NCBI RefSeq assembly: GCF_900111885.1
Contig: NZ_FOKG01000004.1
Location: forward strand, 289,886-353,885
Direction of reading: 5' to 3'
DNA: 64,000 bases
DNA from: Amycolatopsis marina
GTDB taxonomy: Bacteria; Actinomycetota; Actinomycetes; Mycobacteriales; Pseudonocardiaceae
Shown here piece after piece: positions 52,689-62,016 of the stretch. The position numbers were made by a program, and so were the translations under genes. Below the pieces are notes generated by a model, which ran no database searches, was not told the origin of the DNA, and worked only from the letters and a program-made list of their open reading frames with translations. Positions within the stretch are counted from its first letter, which is position 1; each line of letters starts with the position of its first letter.

Positions 52689-54548
52689 GTGACGACCCGC
52701 CATGCCCCGATCCGTTCCCGGCGCCGGAGGCCCCATGCGCTCGCCGTCTCACTCGCGGGCATGCTCGCCCTCGGTGTCGTCGCAGGCACCGGGCCGGCCG
52801 CAGCGATGAGCGAGCGGCAGCCCGATGCGGCGAACGCGGAAGCCGCGGCGCAGCAGTGGGCAGGACACATCCTGCGTGGACTTTCACTGGAACAGAAGGT
52901 CGGACAGCTGTTCGTCGCCGACGTGTGGGGGCAGTCGGCCGGGGAGACCCATCAGGGCAACCAGACCAAGTACGGCGTGAACACTCCTGCCGAGGTGGTC
53001 GCGAAGTACCAGGTCGGCGGGGTCATTTACTTCAACCACTCCGGCACCGACAACATCGACACACCGGCGCAGGTCGCCCGGCTGTCCAACGGGCTTCAAC
53101 TGGCCGCACTGCGCAACAAACCGCACCTGCCGCTGATCATCTCGGTGGATCAGGAGGGTGGCAGGGTCACCAGGATCGCGGACCAGGCGACGGAGTACCC
53201 CAGTGCCATGGCGCTCGGCGCGGGCCGCAGCGCGGAGGACGCCCGCGGGGCCGCCGCCATCAGCGGCAGCGAGTTGCGCGCGATGGGCATCGCGCAGAAC
53301 TTCGCCCCCGACGCCGACGTCAACTCCAACCCACTGAACCCCATCATCGGCTCCCGATCGTTCTCCGCGGATCCCGAGCTCGCGGGCCGGTTGGTCGCAG
53401 CGCAGATCGACGGCTACGAGAACTCCGGTTCCCGCACGAAGACGGTCTCCACCGCGGCCAAGCACTTTCCTGGCCACGGCGACGCGGCCACCGACAGCCA
53501 CACCGGCCTTCCGGTGATCGACCGCAGTGAGCAGGAATGGCGCGCGATCGACCTGCCCCCGTTCCAGGCTGCCATCGACGCGGGGGCGGACTCGATCATG
53601 ACCGCCCACATCACGATGCCGAGCCTCGACCCCTCCGGCGACCCCGCGACGCTGTCCAAGCCGATCATGACCGATCTGCTGCGTGCGGAACTCGGCTACG
53701 ACGGTGTGGTGGTCACCGACTCGCTGCAGATGGCCGGTGTGCGGGAGATGTACTCCGATGCCGAGATCCCGGTACGGGCGATCGAGGCAGGCGTCGACCA
53801 GATGCTGATGCCGCCGGACCTCGGCGTCGCGATCGACGGTGTGCTGGCGGCGGTGCGTTCGGGGCGGCTGTCCGAACAGCGGATCGACGAGAGCGTGCGG
53901 CGGATCCTCGAACTCAAGTGGAAGCGCGGAATCCTGGCCAAGCCCCTGGTCAACGAGCGGGCCGTGGACCGGAAGGTGGGTACACGGGAGAACCGCGCCG
54001 CGATTCAGGAGATCACCGACCGGACCACGACCGTGCTGCGCAACGAGGACGGGGTACTGCCGGTCAGCGCGGACACCGGCAACGTGCTGGTGACCGGCTG
54101 GAACCGGCCCACCTACCCGGGTTACCCGGCCGAGCCGGTCGAGGCCCTCGCGGCGGCCATGGGGCCCTCGGCGACCGCACTGTCCACCGGGTCCAGCCCG
54201 GACGCCGCCGCCGTCGAGAACGCGGTGCGGCTGGCCGGTGAGTCCGAGCTCGTCGTGGTGCTGACGAACAACCTGCGGTCGAGCAGCGCCCAGCGCGCTC
54301 TGCTGAACGAGCTGCTGGCCACCGGAAAGCCGGTCGTCGCGGTCGCCGTCCAGGAACCCTACGACCCCGGCTACGTCGACGCCCCGACCTGGATCGCCAC
54401 CTACGACTGGCGCGCGGTCACGATGTCGTCGCTGGCCAAGGTGATCCGCGGCGAGGTCGCGCCACAGGGCAAGCTTCCCGTCGGCATCCCGGCCGGCGCG
54501 GACCCCGGCACGGTGCTCTACCCCTTCGGCCACGGTCTGACCTGGTGA
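52689..54548 (+). CDS. nagZ: Secreted GH3 beta-N-acetylglucosaminidase (NagZ type)
   Basis: 619 aa from GTG 52689, with GGGAGG upstream. A basic N-terminus and signal peptide (ending GPAAA near residue 39) mark export. GH3 marks: ISVDQEGGRVTR, the NagZ motif KHFPGHGDAATDSHTGLP (258-275) with the Asp-His acid/base dyad, and nucleophile Asp344 in VVTDSLQMAG. A second C-terminal domain makes it longer than E. coli NagZ, as in B. subtilis NagZ (YbbD). It frees GlcNAc from muropeptides. First gene of the recycling cluster. Confidence 0.9.
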   Translation: MTTRHAPIRSRRRRPHALAVSLAGMLALGVVAGTGPAAAMSERQPDAANAEAAAQQWAGHILRGLSLEQKVGQLFVADVWGQSAGETHQGNQTKYGVNTPAEVVAKYQVGGVIYFNHSGTDNIDTPAQVARLSNGLQLAALRNKPHLPLIISVDQEGGRVTRIADQATEYPSAMALGAGRSAEDARGAAAISGSELRAMGIAQNFAPDADVNSNPLNPIIGSRSFSADPELAGRLVAAQIDGYENSGSRTKTVSTAAKHFPGHGDAATDSHTGLPVIDRSEQEWRAIDLPPFQAAIDAGADSIMTAHITMPSLDPSGDPATLSKPIMTDLLRAELGYDGVVVTDSLQMAGVREMYSDAEIPVRAIEAGVDQMLMPPDLGVAIDGVLAAVRSGRLSEQRIDESVRRILELKWKRGILAKPLVNERAVDRKVGTRENRAAIQEITDRTTTVLRNEDGVLPVSADTGNVLVTGWNRPTYPGYPAEPVEALAAAMGPSATALSTGSSPDAAAVENAVRLAGESELVVVLTNNLRSSSAQRALLNELLATGKPVVAVAVQEPYDPGYVDAPTWIATYDWRAVTMSSLAKVIRGEVAPQGKLPVGIPAGADPGTVLYPFGHGLTW

Positions 54549-54594
54549 ACCGGGTCATGGCCACGCATACTTCGAGCGCAGGGATTCCGAACAG

Positions 54595-55857
54595 ATGGCA
54601 CTGAACAGACGGCACTTCCTCGCCGCAGGCGCGCTGGCGACACCGGTACTCGCGGCGGGATCACAGGTCTCGGCGACGGCGGACGAACAACACCGGCGGC
54701 GCGTGGCCACCGGCGCCGACCTGCTCGCCGCGCAGGGCTGGCGCGCGCTGGCCGGGCGCTCCGTCGGCGTGCTCTCCAACCCGACCGGAGTTCTGCACGG
54801 CGGCGAGCACATCGTGGACTCGCTCGTCGCCGCGGGTGTCCGTCCCGCGGCCGCCTTCGGGCCGGAGCACGGCTTCCGCGGCAGCGCGCAGGCAGGCGGA
54901 TCCGAGGGTGACTACACCGACCCGCGCACGGGCATCCCGGTGTACGACGCCTACGGCATCACTGCCGACAAGCTCGCCCAGATGCTGACCAAAGCCGGTG
55001 TGGACACCCTGGTGTTCGACATCGCCGATGTCGGCGCACGTTTCTACACCTACATCTGGTCGATGTACACGGGAATGGTCGCCGCCTCGAAGACCGGAGC
55101 CTCGTTCGTCGTGCTGGACCGGCCGAACCCGCTGGGTGGAACGGCGGCCGGCCCGATGCTCGATCCCGCGTTCGCCTCGGGTGTCGGCCGCAAGCCGATC
55201 GTGCAGCAGCACGGCATGACCGTCGGCGAGCTCGCGAGGTTCTTCGATGCGGAGTTCCTCCCCGACGACGGCGGCAGCCTTGGCGACCGGCTCGAGATCG
55301 TGCGACTGCGGCACTGGCGAAGGGACACCGTCTTCGCGGACACCGGGCTGCACTGGGTGCCGCCGAGCCCGAACATGCCGACCCCCGACACAGCGCTGGT
55401 CTACCCGGGCACCTGCCTGTTCGAGGGCACGGTGCTCTCCGAAGGCAGGGGCACGACTCGCCCCTTCGAGATCATCGGAGCGCCGGGGATCGACTGGCGC
55501 TGGCGAGAGGAGCTGCTCTCCCTCGGCCTGCCAGGAGCGGAATTCCGGGAGAACTACTACGTGCCCACCTTCGGCAAGTTCACCGGGCAGACCTGCGGCG
55601 GCGTTCAGCTGACGGTCACCGATCCCAGGTCCTTCGACGCCATTCGCACGGCCGTGGCGATGATCGTCACCGCGCGTCGGGTCTACCCGGACGTGTTCGC
55701 CTGGCGGCCGGACAACTTCATCGACAAGCTCAGTGGATCGACCAGGTTGCGGACGATGGTCGATGCCGGTGCGGGCGTCGACGAGATCGTCGGTTCGTGG
55801 CGGGGCGAGCTCGCCGAGTTCACCAGCAGGCGCCGGAAGCACCTGCTCTACCGGTAG
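54595..55857 (+). CDS. namZ: Exo-beta-N-acetylmuramidase NamZ-like (DUF1343)
   Basis: 420 aa. The N-terminus NRRHFLAAGALAT is a Tat-type signal (RR-x-F-L). The DUF1343 domain has GVLSNPTGV, FGPEHGFRG, VFDIADVGARFYTY and DRPNPLGG near the active site, and PSPNMPTPDTALVYPGTCLFEG. B. subtilis NamZ (YbbC) removes MurNAc from non-reducing ends (GH171). It lies 46 bp after nagZ on the same strand and precedes the amidase-like gene, as in the B. subtilis ybb cluster. Confidence 0.9.
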   Translation: MALNRRHFLAAGALATPVLAAGSQVSATADEQHRRRVATGADLLAAQGWRALAGRSVGVLSNPTGVLHGGEHIVDSLVAAGVRPAAAFGPEHGFRGSAQAGGSEGDYTDPRTGIPVYDAYGITADKLAQMLTKAGVDTLVFDIADVGARFYTYIWSMYTGMVAASKTGASFVVLDRPNPLGGTAAGPMLDPAFASGVGRKPIVQQHGMTVGELARFFDAEFLPDDGGSLGDRLEIVRLRHWRRDTVFADTGLHWVPPSPNMPTPDTALVYPGTCLFEGTVLSEGRGTTRPFEIIGAPGIDWRWREELLSLGLPGAEFRENYYVPTFGKFTGQTCGGVQLTVTDPRSFDAIRTAVAMIVTARRVYPDVFAWRPDNFIDKLSGSTRLRTMVDAGAGVDEIVGSWRGELAEFTSRRRKHLLYR

Positions 55858-55874
55858 ATTTCAGGGAGCGAGCG

Positions 55875-57620
55875 ATGCGGACGAAGGCTCTGGCGCTGTT
55901 CTCGATCGCGGCGCTGACCATGGCGGGAGCAGGTGCGGACGCGATGGCGACCACCGAGGAGGGCAGCGGCACGGGCGGCCGGTTCGACCGGCCACAGCAC
56001 GGCTTCGCCCCGGCGAACACGGTGCTGCGCCCAGCCTCGCCGGAGGAAGCGGGCCTTGATCCGGCCCCCATCCTGGCCGCCGAACAGCAACTCACCGAGT
56101 GGACCATGCCGGACCCGGCGAGTGGGCACCCACTGTTCGCCGGAGCGGTGGGGCTGCATGTGCACGACGGAAAGGTGGTCGAGCGGTTCAGCACCGGCTC
56201 CGCCGTGCGGTACTCCGACGGGTCCGGCACGGAACTGCCGCCCGCGGAGCAGGTACCGATGCGCGACGACACCATCTTCGACCTCGCCTCCATCTCCAAG
56301 CTCTTCACCTCGATCGCGGTGATGCAGCTGGTCGAACGGGCAGAGGTGTACGTGGACGCGCCGGTCGCGCGGTACCTGCCCGAGTTCGGGGTGCACGGAA
56401 AGTCCGGGATCACGGTGGAGCAACTGCTCACCCACACGTCCGGTCTCGAGCCGTTCCTGCCGCTGTGGCGGGACTGGCCGGACAGGGCCGCCCGGATCGC
56501 GGCGGTGATGAACGTGGCTCCGGTGACCGAGCCCGGCAGCACCTACCGGTACTCCGACCTCAACCTGATCACTCTCGGCGTGCTGGTCGAGCGCATCACA
56601 GGGCAGCCGTTGGACACTGTGGTCGCCGAGCGAATCACCGAACCACTCGGCATGTCCGACACCGGGTACAACCCACCCGCGAACAAGCTCGACCGGATCG
56701 CGGCGACGGAGTTCCAGAGCACCCCCGACCGCGGCATGGTGCGCGGCCAGGTGCACGACGAGAACGCCTGGTCTCTCGGCGGCGTCGCAGGGCACGCGGG
56801 CGTGTTCTCCACGGCAGGCGATCTCGCCGTACTCGGGCAGGCGATTCTGGGCGGCGGCAGCTACGCGGGGAAGCGAATCCTGCGGCCGCACACCGTGCGG
56901 TCGATGCTGACCGACTACAACCAGGAGTTCCCCGGTGACGCGCACGGACTCGGTTTCGAACTCGACCAGATCTGGTACATGGGGGCGCTGACCTCACCTC
57001 GTACAGCGGGTCACACCGGATACACCGGAACCAGCCTGGTCATCGACCCCGGTTCACGTTCGGTCGCCGTGCTGCTCACCAACCGGGTGCATCCGTCCCG
57101 GAACTGGGGCTCGGTGAACCCCGCGAGGCAGGCCTGGGCCACGGCGCTCGCCAGGGCCATGCGGGTGCGGCCCGCTCGCGGCCGCGAGGCATGGTTCTCC
57201 GCCATCGGCGACCAGGATTCGGCGACGTTGAGCACCCGCACCCTCACGTCCCGTGGCCCGGTCTCGGTGAGCTTCAAGGCCTTTGTGGACTCCGAAACCA
57301 CCGACCCGCTCGCACTGGAGATCAGCACCGGTGACGGCGAGTGGCAGGCGGTCCCGGTCCGCGCGACCGGGCCTGGCGCGCCATCCGGCGACGTCGACGC
57401 GTTGTCCGGCACCGGTCACCGTCAGTGGTGGACTGTCCGAGCCCAGCTCCCCCAGATGGCGGAATTCTCTCTCCGTTGGCATTACAGGACTGACACGAGA
57501 TATACCGGCCGTGGCGTATACGTGGATGCTGTAAGGGTGGCCGACCGCCACGGCACACTCGTCGACGGCGAACGCGACCCGGGCTCACTCGTCGCGCACG
57601 GTTGGTCACCGGAGTCGTGA
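55875..57620 (+). CDS. Secreted serine beta-lactamase-fold hydrolase (AmiE-like)
   Basis: 581 aa from ATG 55875, with GGGAG upstream, 17 bp after namZ. Signal peptide at 1-24. Class C-type serine hydrolase: S139-x-x-K142 (SISK), Y-S-D box in YRYSDLN, and HTGYTG near the KTG position. A C-terminal beta-rich extension (about 420-581) may bind carbohydrate. B. subtilis AmiE (YbbE) is the amidase acting on MurNAc-peptides in the same cluster; the match is by family and context. Beta-lactamase or esterase activity is the alternative. Confidence 0.82.
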   Translation: MRTKALALFSIAALTMAGAGADAMATTEEGSGTGGRFDRPQHGFAPANTVLRPASPEEAGLDPAPILAAEQQLTEWTMPDPASGHPLFAGAVGLHVHDGKVVERFSTGSAVRYSDGSGTELPPAEQVPMRDDTIFDLASISKLFTSIAVMQLVERAEVYVDAPVARYLPEFGVHGKSGITVEQLLTHTSGLEPFLPLWRDWPDRAARIAAVMNVAPVTEPGSTYRYSDLNLITLGVLVERITGQPLDTVVAERITEPLGMSDTGYNPPANKLDRIAATEFQSTPDRGMVRGQVHDENAWSLGGVAGHAGVFSTAGDLAVLGQAILGGGSYAGKRILRPHTVRSMLTDYNQEFPGDAHGLGFELDQIWYMGALTSPRTAGHTGYTGTSLVIDPGSRSVAVLLTNRVHPSRNWGSVNPARQAWATALARAMRVRPARGREAWFSAIGDQDSATLSTRTLTSRGPVSVSFKAFVDSETTDPLALEISTGDGEWQAVPVRATGPGAPSGDVDALSGTGHRQWWTVRAQLPQMAEFSLRWHYRTDTRYTGRGVYVDAVRVADRHGTLVDGERDPGSLVAHGWSPES

Positions 57621-57664
57621 ACGCCGCTCCCGGCGCTGCGGCCCGGACGCCGATAAGTTGCAGA

Positions 57665-57732
57665 GTCGTTAGCGGCGAGTGGTTAACGACAGCAACCTGG
57701 TTAGCGACTTTCTGATCAACCAGCAAGTCGCT
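57665..57732 (+). promoter_or_regulatory. Operator-like dyads upstream of murR
   Basis: Three related half-sites: GTCGTTA (57665-57671) faces TAACGAC (57684-57690), and GGTTAGCGAC (57699-57708) repeats GGTTAACGAC (57681-57690) at an 18-bp step. A further dyad AGCGACTT/AAGTCGCT spans 57703-57732 with a 14-nt loop. They lie 65-130 bp before the MurR start and are good candidates for MurR binding. Confidence 0.5.
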
Positions 57733-57796
57733 ACTACGACGTGGGAACACAGTCGGGTTGCGATCTACCCGAAAGGCGTGGGTAACCTTGTCGCAG

Positions 57797-58807
57797 ATGC
57801 CTACAGTTAGTAAATTTCCGGCGATGGGCGCGGAAGCAGCAGACGAGCCGACTTCGGTGGACCAGGAACTGGCCACCGGAGCCGCCGACGCGTCCGCCCG
57901 CGAGGCAGACTCGTCACCGCTGGTCCGGATCCGTTCCCTGCTACCCGGCCTGGCAAGGGCAGAGCAGCGGGTGGCGAAGGTCGTGCTGGAGGACCCGTCC
58001 TCCGTCGCGCGTCGCAGCATCACCGAGGTCGCCCTCGCCGCGAACACGAGCGAGACCACGGTCACCCGGTTCTGCAAGGCGATCGGGGTCGGCGGGTACC
58101 CGCAGCTGCGGATCTCGCTCGCCGCGGACACGGCCCGTTCCGAGGCGCGATCGTCCCGCAGCTTCGGCGGGGAGATCGCAACCGACGACGATCTGGCCGC
58201 GGTCGTGAGCAAGGTCAGCTACGCCGACGCCAGGGCCGTCGAGGAGACCGCCGACCAACTGGACATTCCGTCCCTGCAACAGGTGATCGAGGCACTGGCC
58301 ACCGCGGGCCGCGTGGACGTCTACGGCGTTGGCGCGAGCGCGTTCGTCGCCGCCGACCTACAGCAGAAGCTGCACCGCATCGGCCGGGTCAGCTTCGCCT
58401 GGTCCGACACCCACATCATGCTGACGTCCGCAGCAGTCCTCAGCCCCGGTGACGTCGCGGTGGGAATTTCACACACCGGTGCCACCACCGACACCGTGGA
58501 GGCGCTGCGAGTGGCCAGGGAACACGGCGCCATCACCGTGGCACTGACGAACTTTCCCCGATCGCCAATCACCGAGGTCGCCGACCACGTGATCACCACG
58601 GCGGCCAGGGAGACCACGTTCCGCTCGGGCGCGACGGCGAGCCGTATCGCACAGCTCACCGTCATCGACTGCCTGTTCATCGGTGTGGCTCAGCAGCACA
58701 TGGACGCGGCGGTCAACGCACTGGACGCGACCCGGGACGCTGTGGGGGCGCACCGGCTCGGCGTCCGCCCCGACGGCAGGCGACGACCACGGGAAACCGG
58801 AAAGTGA
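57797..58807 (+). CDS. murR: MurR/RpiR-family regulator (HTH plus SIS)
   Basis: 336 aa from ATG 57797. An N-terminal tail, then an HTH_6 domain (RAEQRVAKVVLEDPSSVARR, ITEVALAANTSETTVTRFCK) and a SIS sugar-phosphate domain (VDVYGVGASAFVAADLQQKL, ISHTGATTDTVEAL). MurR senses MurNAc-6-phosphate and represses murQ-type genes. Its stop overlaps a GTG of the next frame by 1-2 bases, so it is coupled to murQ. Dyads upstream suggest autoregulation. Confidence 0.88.
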   Translation: MPTVSKFPAMGAEAADEPTSVDQELATGAADASAREADSSPLVRIRSLLPGLARAEQRVAKVVLEDPSSVARRSITEVALAANTSETTVTRFCKAIGVGGYPQLRISLAADTARSEARSSRSFGGEIATDDDLAAVVSKVSYADARAVEETADQLDIPSLQQVIEALATAGRVDVYGVGASAFVAADLQQKLHRIGRVSFAWSDTHIMLTSAAVLSPGDVAVGISHTGATTDTVEALRVAREHGAITVALTNFPRSPITEVADHVITTAARETTFRSGATASRIAQLTVIDCLFIGVAQQHMDAAVNALDATRDAVGAHRLGVRPDGRRRPRETGK

Positions 58808-58923
58808 CCGGTAACTCGCGGCGGCGACCGCTGGACCTCGACGGCGACCACGCCGCCGGGGGTGATGCACGCGCCGGGACACCGCACTCCGTCTCGACGC
58901 CGATGAGAACTGTGAGGCGCCTC

Positions 58924-59850
58924 ATGACCGTGCCGCGCCAAGTGGTGCACGTCGACTCCCCCACGGAACAGCGCAATCCCCGGACGACCGGCATCGACAA
59001 GATGACGACGTCCGAGATTCTCGCGACGATCAATGCCGAGGACCGCAGAGTTCCCGAGGCGGTCCAGGCGATACTGCCGCAACTCGCCGACGCCGTGGAC
59101 CTGGCCACCGAGGCACTGCGCGGCGGGCATCGGGTGCACTACGTGGGAGCTGGCACCTCGGGCAGGCTGGCGACGCTGGACGCGGCCGAGCTCGTCCCGA
59201 CCTTCAACGTGCCGCCGGACTGGTTCGTCGCCCATCACGCCGGGGGCGAACGCGCCCTCCGGCAGGCCGTGGAGAACGCCGAGGACGACGCGAAGGCCGG
59301 AGCCGCCGACGTCGGCAGGTCGGTGGCGGCAGGGGACTTCGTGCTCGGCCTCACGGCTTCGGGCAGAACTCCGTTTGTCCTCGGTGCGCTACAGGCGGCC
59401 AAGCGCAAGGGGGCCGGAACCGCGCTGGTTTCCGGGAACCCGAACGCCGTGCGCCCCCCGGACCTCGACGTGCTGATCGCCGTCGACACGGGTCCCGAAG
59501 CGATCGCTGGTTCGACCCGGATGAAGGCCGGCACGGCGCAGAAAATCATCCTGACCGCCTTCTCCACCGCGACGATGATCAAGCTCGGGCGGACGTACTC
59601 CAACCTGATGGTCAGCATGCGGGCCACCAACGCCAAGCTGCGCGGCCGCACCCTGCGAATTCTGCGGGAAGCGACCGGCATGAGTGCCCAGGTCTGCGCC
59701 GAGGCCCTCAGCGAGGCCGACGGCGACCTCAAGACCGCCCTCGTGCAACTGCTGTCCGACGTCGACACCTCGGTGGCGGCACGGGCACTCGAGGCGAACC
59801 ACGGCCACGTGCGCGCGGCGCTCGACTCGGTACGCGTCCACGCTGGCTGA
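58924..59850 (+). CDS. murQ: N-acetylmuramic acid 6-phosphate etherase
   Basis: 308 aa from ATG 58924 (MTVPRQVVHVD); GTG 58804, overlapping the murR stop, would add 40 residues not seen in the family. MurQ cleaves D-lactate from MurNAc-6P to give GlcNAc-6P. SPTEQRNPRTTGID at the N-terminus, YVGAGTSGRLATLDAAE (SIS), and VENAEDDAKAG carrying the catalytic Glu. Normal length 300. Needs MurNAc-6P, but no transporter/kinase is in the window. Confidence 0.93.
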   Translation: MTVPRQVVHVDSPTEQRNPRTTGIDKMTTSEILATINAEDRRVPEAVQAILPQLADAVDLATEALRGGHRVHYVGAGTSGRLATLDAAELVPTFNVPPDWFVAHHAGGERALRQAVENAEDDAKAGAADVGRSVAAGDFVLGLTASGRTPFVLGALQAAKRKGAGTALVSGNPNAVRPPDLDVLIAVDTGPEAIAGSTRMKAGTAQKIILTAFSTATMIKLGRTYSNLMVSMRATNAKLRGRTLRILREATGMSAQVCAEALSEADGDLKTALVQLLSDVDTSVAARALEANHGHVRAALDSVRVHAG

Positions 59851-59885
59851 ACCCGAGCTTTGAGCAGGACACCGGGTGTGCCGCT

Positions 59886-60644
59886 TCAGCCGGCGGCGTC
59901 CGAGATGCTCTTCGCTTCGCGTGCGCCTGCCTCGAAGCTCTCGCAGCAGAAGAGCAACCACTCCCGGACGCCGTCGGGCTCACCGGTCGCGAACGCCTCG
60001 GCAGCCGCCCGGTACCTGCGTTCCTTGCGGAAGCAGGCCACTTCCGGCACGGTGAGCGCCTTCGGGTCCAGCCCGGTCGCGATCATCGTCAGCCGGGCCG
60101 CGGCCCTGGCCACCACCCCGTCCGCCGTACCGAACGCGCCGAGTGTCAGCAGTTCACCATGGACGATCGCGGTCAGCACCGGGCCGGGTACGGCGGTGGA
60201 ACCCGTCGTGAGTTGCGCGAGCAACTCGAGCCGCTCGGCGATTCCTGGCGCGGACCGCGGCCTGCCCAACTGGTCGGGATCGGTGACCAGGTCCGCCGCG
60301 GCCAGCACATGGATCTTGGCCAGCGCCTGTAGCGGTGCCCTGCGCCAGGTCGGCAGTATCGACTCCGTCGCCTCGGCGACCCGTAGCGATCCCGCCAGCA
60401 CCGGGTCGCTCACCGCTCCTTCAGCCGGGATCTCCGGATCAGCGCCGTCGATACCGGCCGACGCCCGTGCGGCACGTACGGATGCCTCGGCGGCGGTCGC
60501 CGAGCCCCCGCGCAGGTTGGCGCCCATCCGGTGGACAGCGAACACCGCGTCCTGGGCGGCTTTCGCCGCCTGCGCGACGCCGTCCAGCGCGAGCAGCGGC
60601 TGCAGTGGGTCCTCCGCAGCCGGTTTGCCGGTTTCCGTACTCAT
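59886..60644 (-). CDS. Conserved actinobacterial hypothetical protein
   Basis: 252 aa from ATG 60644, overlapping the phosphoribosyltransferase stop (ATGA). All-helical: MSTETGK start, DPLQPLLALDGVAQAA, a GGSATAAEASVRAARASAG segment vaguely like Fic N-terminal regions, then a long helical body. The Fic active-site motif is absent. In M. tuberculosis, hypothetical Rv3662c occupies a similar place. Function unknown. Confidence 0.6.
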   Translation of the reverse strand: MSTETGKPAAEDPLQPLLALDGVAQAAKAAQDAVFAVHRMGANLRGGSATAAEASVRAARASAGIDGADPEIPAEGAVSDPVLAGSLRVAEATESILPTWRRAPLQALAKIHVLAAADLVTDPDQLGRPRSAPGIAERLELLAQLTTGSTAVPGPVLTAIVHGELLTLGAFGTADGVVARAAARLTMIATGLDPKALTVPEVACFRKERRYRAAAEAFATGEPDGVREWLLFCCESFEAGAREAKSISDAAG

Positions 60645-61138
60645 GCGTCGAGCACCTGCCCTTTCCGAGTGACCACGGGTGGTTGGCTGGACCACGGGAA
60701 GTTGATCCACCTGTCGGTCCGGCGCCACACGTACTCGCAGGACACCGCCGAAGCCGGCTTCTCGTAGACCACGGCGCACCGCACCTCCGCGACGTGGTCC
60801 GCACAGAAGTCGCGCACCAGTTTCAGTGTCGCGCCGGTGTCCGCGACATCGTCGGCCACCAAGACGGTCGCACCGGTCAGGTCCACCGCGTTGGGAACCG
60901 GCGGCAGCATGACCGGAAGATCCAGCCGCTGATCCACCCCGGTGTAGAACTCGACGTTCATCACATGCAGGTTCTTCACGTCCAGCGCGTAGCCGAGCGC
61001 TCCGGCCACGAACAGCCCACCCCTGGCGATCGAGAGCACCAGGTCGGGCTCGAACCCGTCGTCGGCGATCTGCTGAGCCAGCTCCCTGCTCGCCGTACCG
61101 AACAGCTCCCAGGTCAGTTCTTCCCGTACCGCCGCCAT
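60641..61138 (-). CDS. Purine-type phosphoribosyltransferase
   Basis: 165 aa from ATG 61138 (AAGGTG upstream). PRPP loop VLVADDVADTGATL, with N-terminal LVLSIARGGLFVAGALG and C-terminal INFPWSSQPPV, the pattern of xanthine/guanine-type phosphoribosyltransferases. Substrate may be xanthine or a modified base. Translationally coupled to the helical hypothetical gene. Divergent from a GNAT gene. Confidence 0.83.
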   Translation of the reverse strand: MAAVREELTWELFGTASRELAQQIADDGFEPDLVLSIARGGLFVAGALGYALDVKNLHVMNVEFYTGVDQRLDLPVMLPPVPNAVDLTGATVLVADDVADTGATLKLVRDFCADHVAEVRCAVVYEKPASAVSCEYVWRRTDRWINFPWSSQPPVVTRKGQVLDA

Positions 61139-61286
61139 CGACCGCACCTTTCCATTCGCCCGCCCGATCGCCGTGACCCGGTCGGGTACGAGCATATGAG
61201 CCGCGATCCGGCCAGCGAGTGGCCTGTCAGATTGACTTTGCAGTGGACCTACGATCGGGCCACTTGGCGCATTTACCGTGCTCTCC

Positions 61287-61871
61287 GTGAGCCAGAACTG
61301 GAAACTGCACCCCACCCTCTCCGGAAAGCACGTCCGCCTCGAGCCCTTGAGCCTCGCCCACGTCGATGGCCTGCACGACGCCGGACGCGACCCGGAGGTG
61401 TGGACCTGGCTCAGCCAGCACCAGCCGGCGGACGTGTCCGGGACGCGGGGGCAGGTGCAGGCGATACTCGACCAGCCGGACCGCAGGGCCTGGGCACAGA
61501 TCGACGCGACGACCGGCAGGGTCGCCGGGACGACCTCGTACTACCAGCTCAACTCCCACCACCGGAATCTCCTCATCGGGCACACCTGGATCGGGACGCC
61601 CTGGCAACGCACCCGGCTCAACACCGAGGCGAAGCTGTTGCTGCTGGAGTACGCGTTCGACCGGCTCGACGCCGTCCGCGTCGGCTGGGAGACCGATATC
61701 GGCAACCGTCGGTCGCAACGGGCGATCGAACGTCTCGGCGCCGTCCGCGAAGGGGTGTCGCGGGCCCACCGCATCCGCAAGGACGGCAGTCTGCGGGACA
61801 CGGTGACCTACGCGGTCACAGCCGCCGAATGGCCCGCCGTGCGGGATCGACTGACCGAGAGACTGCAGTAA
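61287..61871 (+). CDS. GNAT N-acetyltransferase (RimJ/RimL type)
   Basis: 194 aa from GTG 61287 (VSQNWKLHPTLSGKHVRLE); GTG 61278 is the alternative. RimJ/RimL-like fold: VRLEPLSLAHVDGLHDA, IGHTWIGTPWQRTRLNTEAK (acetyl-CoA P-loop region), and NRRSQRAIERLGAVREG. Such enzymes acetylate protein N-termini or small amines. No target evident. Just upstream of acs, 145 bp apart, so a link to acetyl metabolism is possible but unproven. Confidence 0.88.
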   Translation: MSQNWKLHPTLSGKHVRLEPLSLAHVDGLHDAGRDPEVWTWLSQHQPADVSGTRGQVQAILDQPDRRAWAQIDATTGRVAGTTSYYQLNSHHRNLLIGHTWIGTPWQRTRLNTEAKLLLLEYAFDRLDAVRVGWETDIGNRRSQRAIERLGAVREGVSRAHRIRKDGSLRDTVTYAVTAAEWPAVRDRLTERLQ

Positions 61872-62016
61872 GCACAGGTGAGGCGGGAATCCCGGCCGCA
61901 ACGCTGCTGCAACCTACCTCGTGGCGTACTAACGTCGCTATCGTGCCCACAACCCGACCTCGAGTAAGGCGCAGGGCATCATCGGTGGACCCACGACATT
62001 CAGGAGGCCAATCACC

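Noticed and set aside
59886..60644. Fic-family AMP transferase
   Set aside because: N-terminal resemblance only; the HPFxxGNGR active-site motif is missing.
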